Shown: in pieces, positions 62,105 through 64,000 of the stretch
How positions within the stretch are numbered: the stretch's first letter is position 1
How the letters are laid out: each line of letters starts with the position of its first letter
Source: Trichoplusia ni
Lineage: Eukaryota; Arthropoda; Insecta; Lepidoptera; Noctuidae
NCBI RefSeq assembly: GCF_003590095.1
Contig: NC_039493.1
Coordinates: forward strand, 3,534,001 to 3,598,000
Direction: 5' to 3'
DNA length: 64,000 nt
Position numbers and translations under genes: made by a program
Notes under the pieces: generated by a model
Database searches by the model: none
Told to the model about the DNA's origin: nothing
The model's input: the letters and a program-made list of their open reading frames with translations, nothing else

Positions 62105-64000
62105 AAACGAAATTGCTATCTTTATATAATCGTAAAATTTACCTTATGGTACTTTTCGTTGTTTATGGTACTCTATCTGGCGGAGATAATGAATTGAATC
62201 CTAATGCGATGTCTAGATTACCCGCAGCTGGTATTTTATAGTAAGCACTAAAACAGGTTGGAAAGAGATATAAGTTTAGACTTTTATGCGTTGGAAGACT
62301 TTTATGTATTTTTAGTGGGGTCTGTTGATGATTAATATAGTTTGTGCCTGATGCGTGTGTAGAGTTTGTAAACGCGGGTTTTTTGCCCGTTTTTAGTAGA
62401 GTTTGTAAACGTGGTTTTCCCCCGATTTTTAGGCATGTTCATTTTGGGTACTCGTATTTATAAAACATTTTGCAACACACACAAATGTTTTGTCCACTTC
62501 AGGCAACGCAAACTATTTTACTCATGCATGAATTAGCAGAAATTAACTGACTTTCTTAGTTTTAAAATAGTCTATGAGATAACCAATAACGATGATACAA
62601 ATTAGAAAAACTCACTCATACATCAAACCCTGTTCTCAAGTGCTACTCATATTTGGTAAAAACTCTTGAAACACTCCATAATCAACATATTAGCTTCACT
62701 ACTGAGTACAAACAAAAACATCAAAAAATCTTTTGTTACTGCGATCAGAAAAAAACATATCACTTGTACTTAACATCTTAACAAACGAAAATCAACTTTG
62801 TGTGTAATGTGTAGGGATCATTTTACAATAGCAGAAGAAGTTGGTTAAGTCTATTTTTAGCGAGGAATTTCTAAGAAAATTGTTCCCTATAAGGATTCCT
62901 ACGATGCAAGTGCAAAATGATTTTGTATCTTATTTGAAGAGGGGTAAGGTATCTTTTGGAAAGTGTGGGGTTCCATTCACATGTGTGGGGAGTGAGTCAC
63001 CTTTGTTCCGATGGTATTTTATGGGATTCATTTTATATTTTGACCTCAAAATGTCGGCGTGAGTCAATAGTTTTATGGATTCTTCGAGTTAGTGCAAAAA
63101 ATCGGCAAAATTATAGCGGATGCGATAATTTAGGGGGAAAAGAGCAATAAGTTTTTAATATCGTTCTAAATATTTCTCTTAAAAGCAAGTTAGCCGTCTC
63201 TTCTTGCAAAAGTAGCGTTCACAAAGAAAATGCAAGAACACTACTCCATTGTATGATACTTCAAAAGTTTAATTAATTATTTACAGTAAGTACTAAGTAT
63301 CTTGCTGGCTTTAAATTACTTCGGAACTTGTTATTTTGTTACTGTACCCACTACTGCAGTTGGTCCATTATAAATAGCTTTGTTAAAACATCTAAAATCG
63401 TTCATTCACTGTGTCTTTCCTTTGATGTAGTTATCTCATATATTATATGTATGTATGTATTGAGTACAACATATGGTCATGTCAAACCAGGCTGTACCTA
63501 TATTTGTGAATTTTTTTTAACGAAATTTTGTAGATTTATTTTTTCGTGATCATGAAGTAACAGGCAAAATCATCTGCCAGGCCAAATTCAGAAATCAGAG
63601 CAAAGTAGGAAACGAAATATAAAAGATTATTTTCGAAAAATATCCATGCGTAATTAAATCGTCCTAATTTTCATTGCATACCCTTGGTTTGAATCTCAAC
63701 AATTAATCAATAAACTATTTTATTACATATCCTTGGTTCTAGGTTTTTGGCCTGGAAGAAACCGAAGTGAGTCAGAGATCCAAACAAAATATGCGATGAA
63801 ATTAATAATAAATATTCAATGTGTTTAATCATCTATTTATATAGGAAAAAAATACATAATATTTTTCAATATTTTTTAATGGTTATCAGGAATCCCTGAA
63901 TTATCAACAATACATCATTTTTCTAATATCAAGACAAGAGCCAAATCCCTCCAATGTCATAAATCGGATGCCGACAACAACGCCGGTGTAAAACCGGGTT

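Larger units (their letters stand above)
23157..64000 (+). other. Dys: Dystrophin giant intron, over 40.8 kb
   Basis: No further segment homologous to the dystrophin rod, WW, EF-hand or ZZ regions is seen after the donor at 23157. The intron is AT-rich and repeat-rich, especially from 26000 to 46000. Stretches where I see nothing beyond AT-rich sequence are about 24950-26050, 27900-28400, 30700-31600, 46750-47830, 48900-52700 and 55800-57100, with more between 57300 and 61300 and between 62110 and 64000. The orphan exon at 55533-55661 is the only convincing coding segment in it besides the LINE. Confidence 0.7.

Overview
The window looks like one stretch of a lepidopteran (moth or butterfly) chromosome lying inside a single very large gene, the dystrophin (Dys) gene, read on the + strand. 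Four short, GC-richer exons with good splice sites (7613-7785, 15723-15867, 18151-18274, 22993-23156) join in frame to exactly 606 nt (202 codons). Together they encode two consecutive spectrin-type repeats that align with the distal rod of human dystrophin just before the WW domain. Both ends of this block are in phase 0, so the gene continues on both sides: more than 7.6 kb of intron lies upstream and more than 40.8 kb downstream. The lepidopteran assignment rests on the dystrophin exons, the AT-rich introns and many repeat types I recognise as typical of Lepidoptera.

Layout. 1-7612 is upstream intron, AT-rich, with an LINE/SINE-type repeat close to the first visible exon. 7613-23156 holds the four exons and introns of 7.9, 2.3 and 4.7 kb. 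One of these introns carries an element with two adjacent perfect palindromes (17003-17198). 23157-64000 is a giant intron, crowded with transposable-element remains: a 5'-truncated R1-like LINE with an open ORF, poly(A) and a target-site duplication (43554-45087), a Helitron-like element (34814-35092), a TA-flanked MITE with 48-49 bp terminal inverted repeats (35521-35900), two copies of another MITE (37051-37298, 41860-42092), tRNA-derived SINEs, several LINE tails, and six copies of a ~100-bp repeat with a hairpin core.

The most interesting single item is an orphan coding segment at 55533-55661. It starts with ATG, has strongly coding-like codon use, ends in phase 0 at a good donor, and has a TATAAATA motif about 60 nt upstream. 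Since the last visible dystrophin exon also ends in phase 0, this could be the private first exon of a short dystrophin isoform made from an internal promoter, as is known for dystrophin in flies and vertebrates. Other points of note are a tandem NAGNAG acceptor on the fourth exon, several short-loop perfect inverted repeats, and GC-rich promoter-like islands (32610-32720, 46440-46530, 59640-59720). No rRNA, CRISPR or functional tRNA gene was seen.
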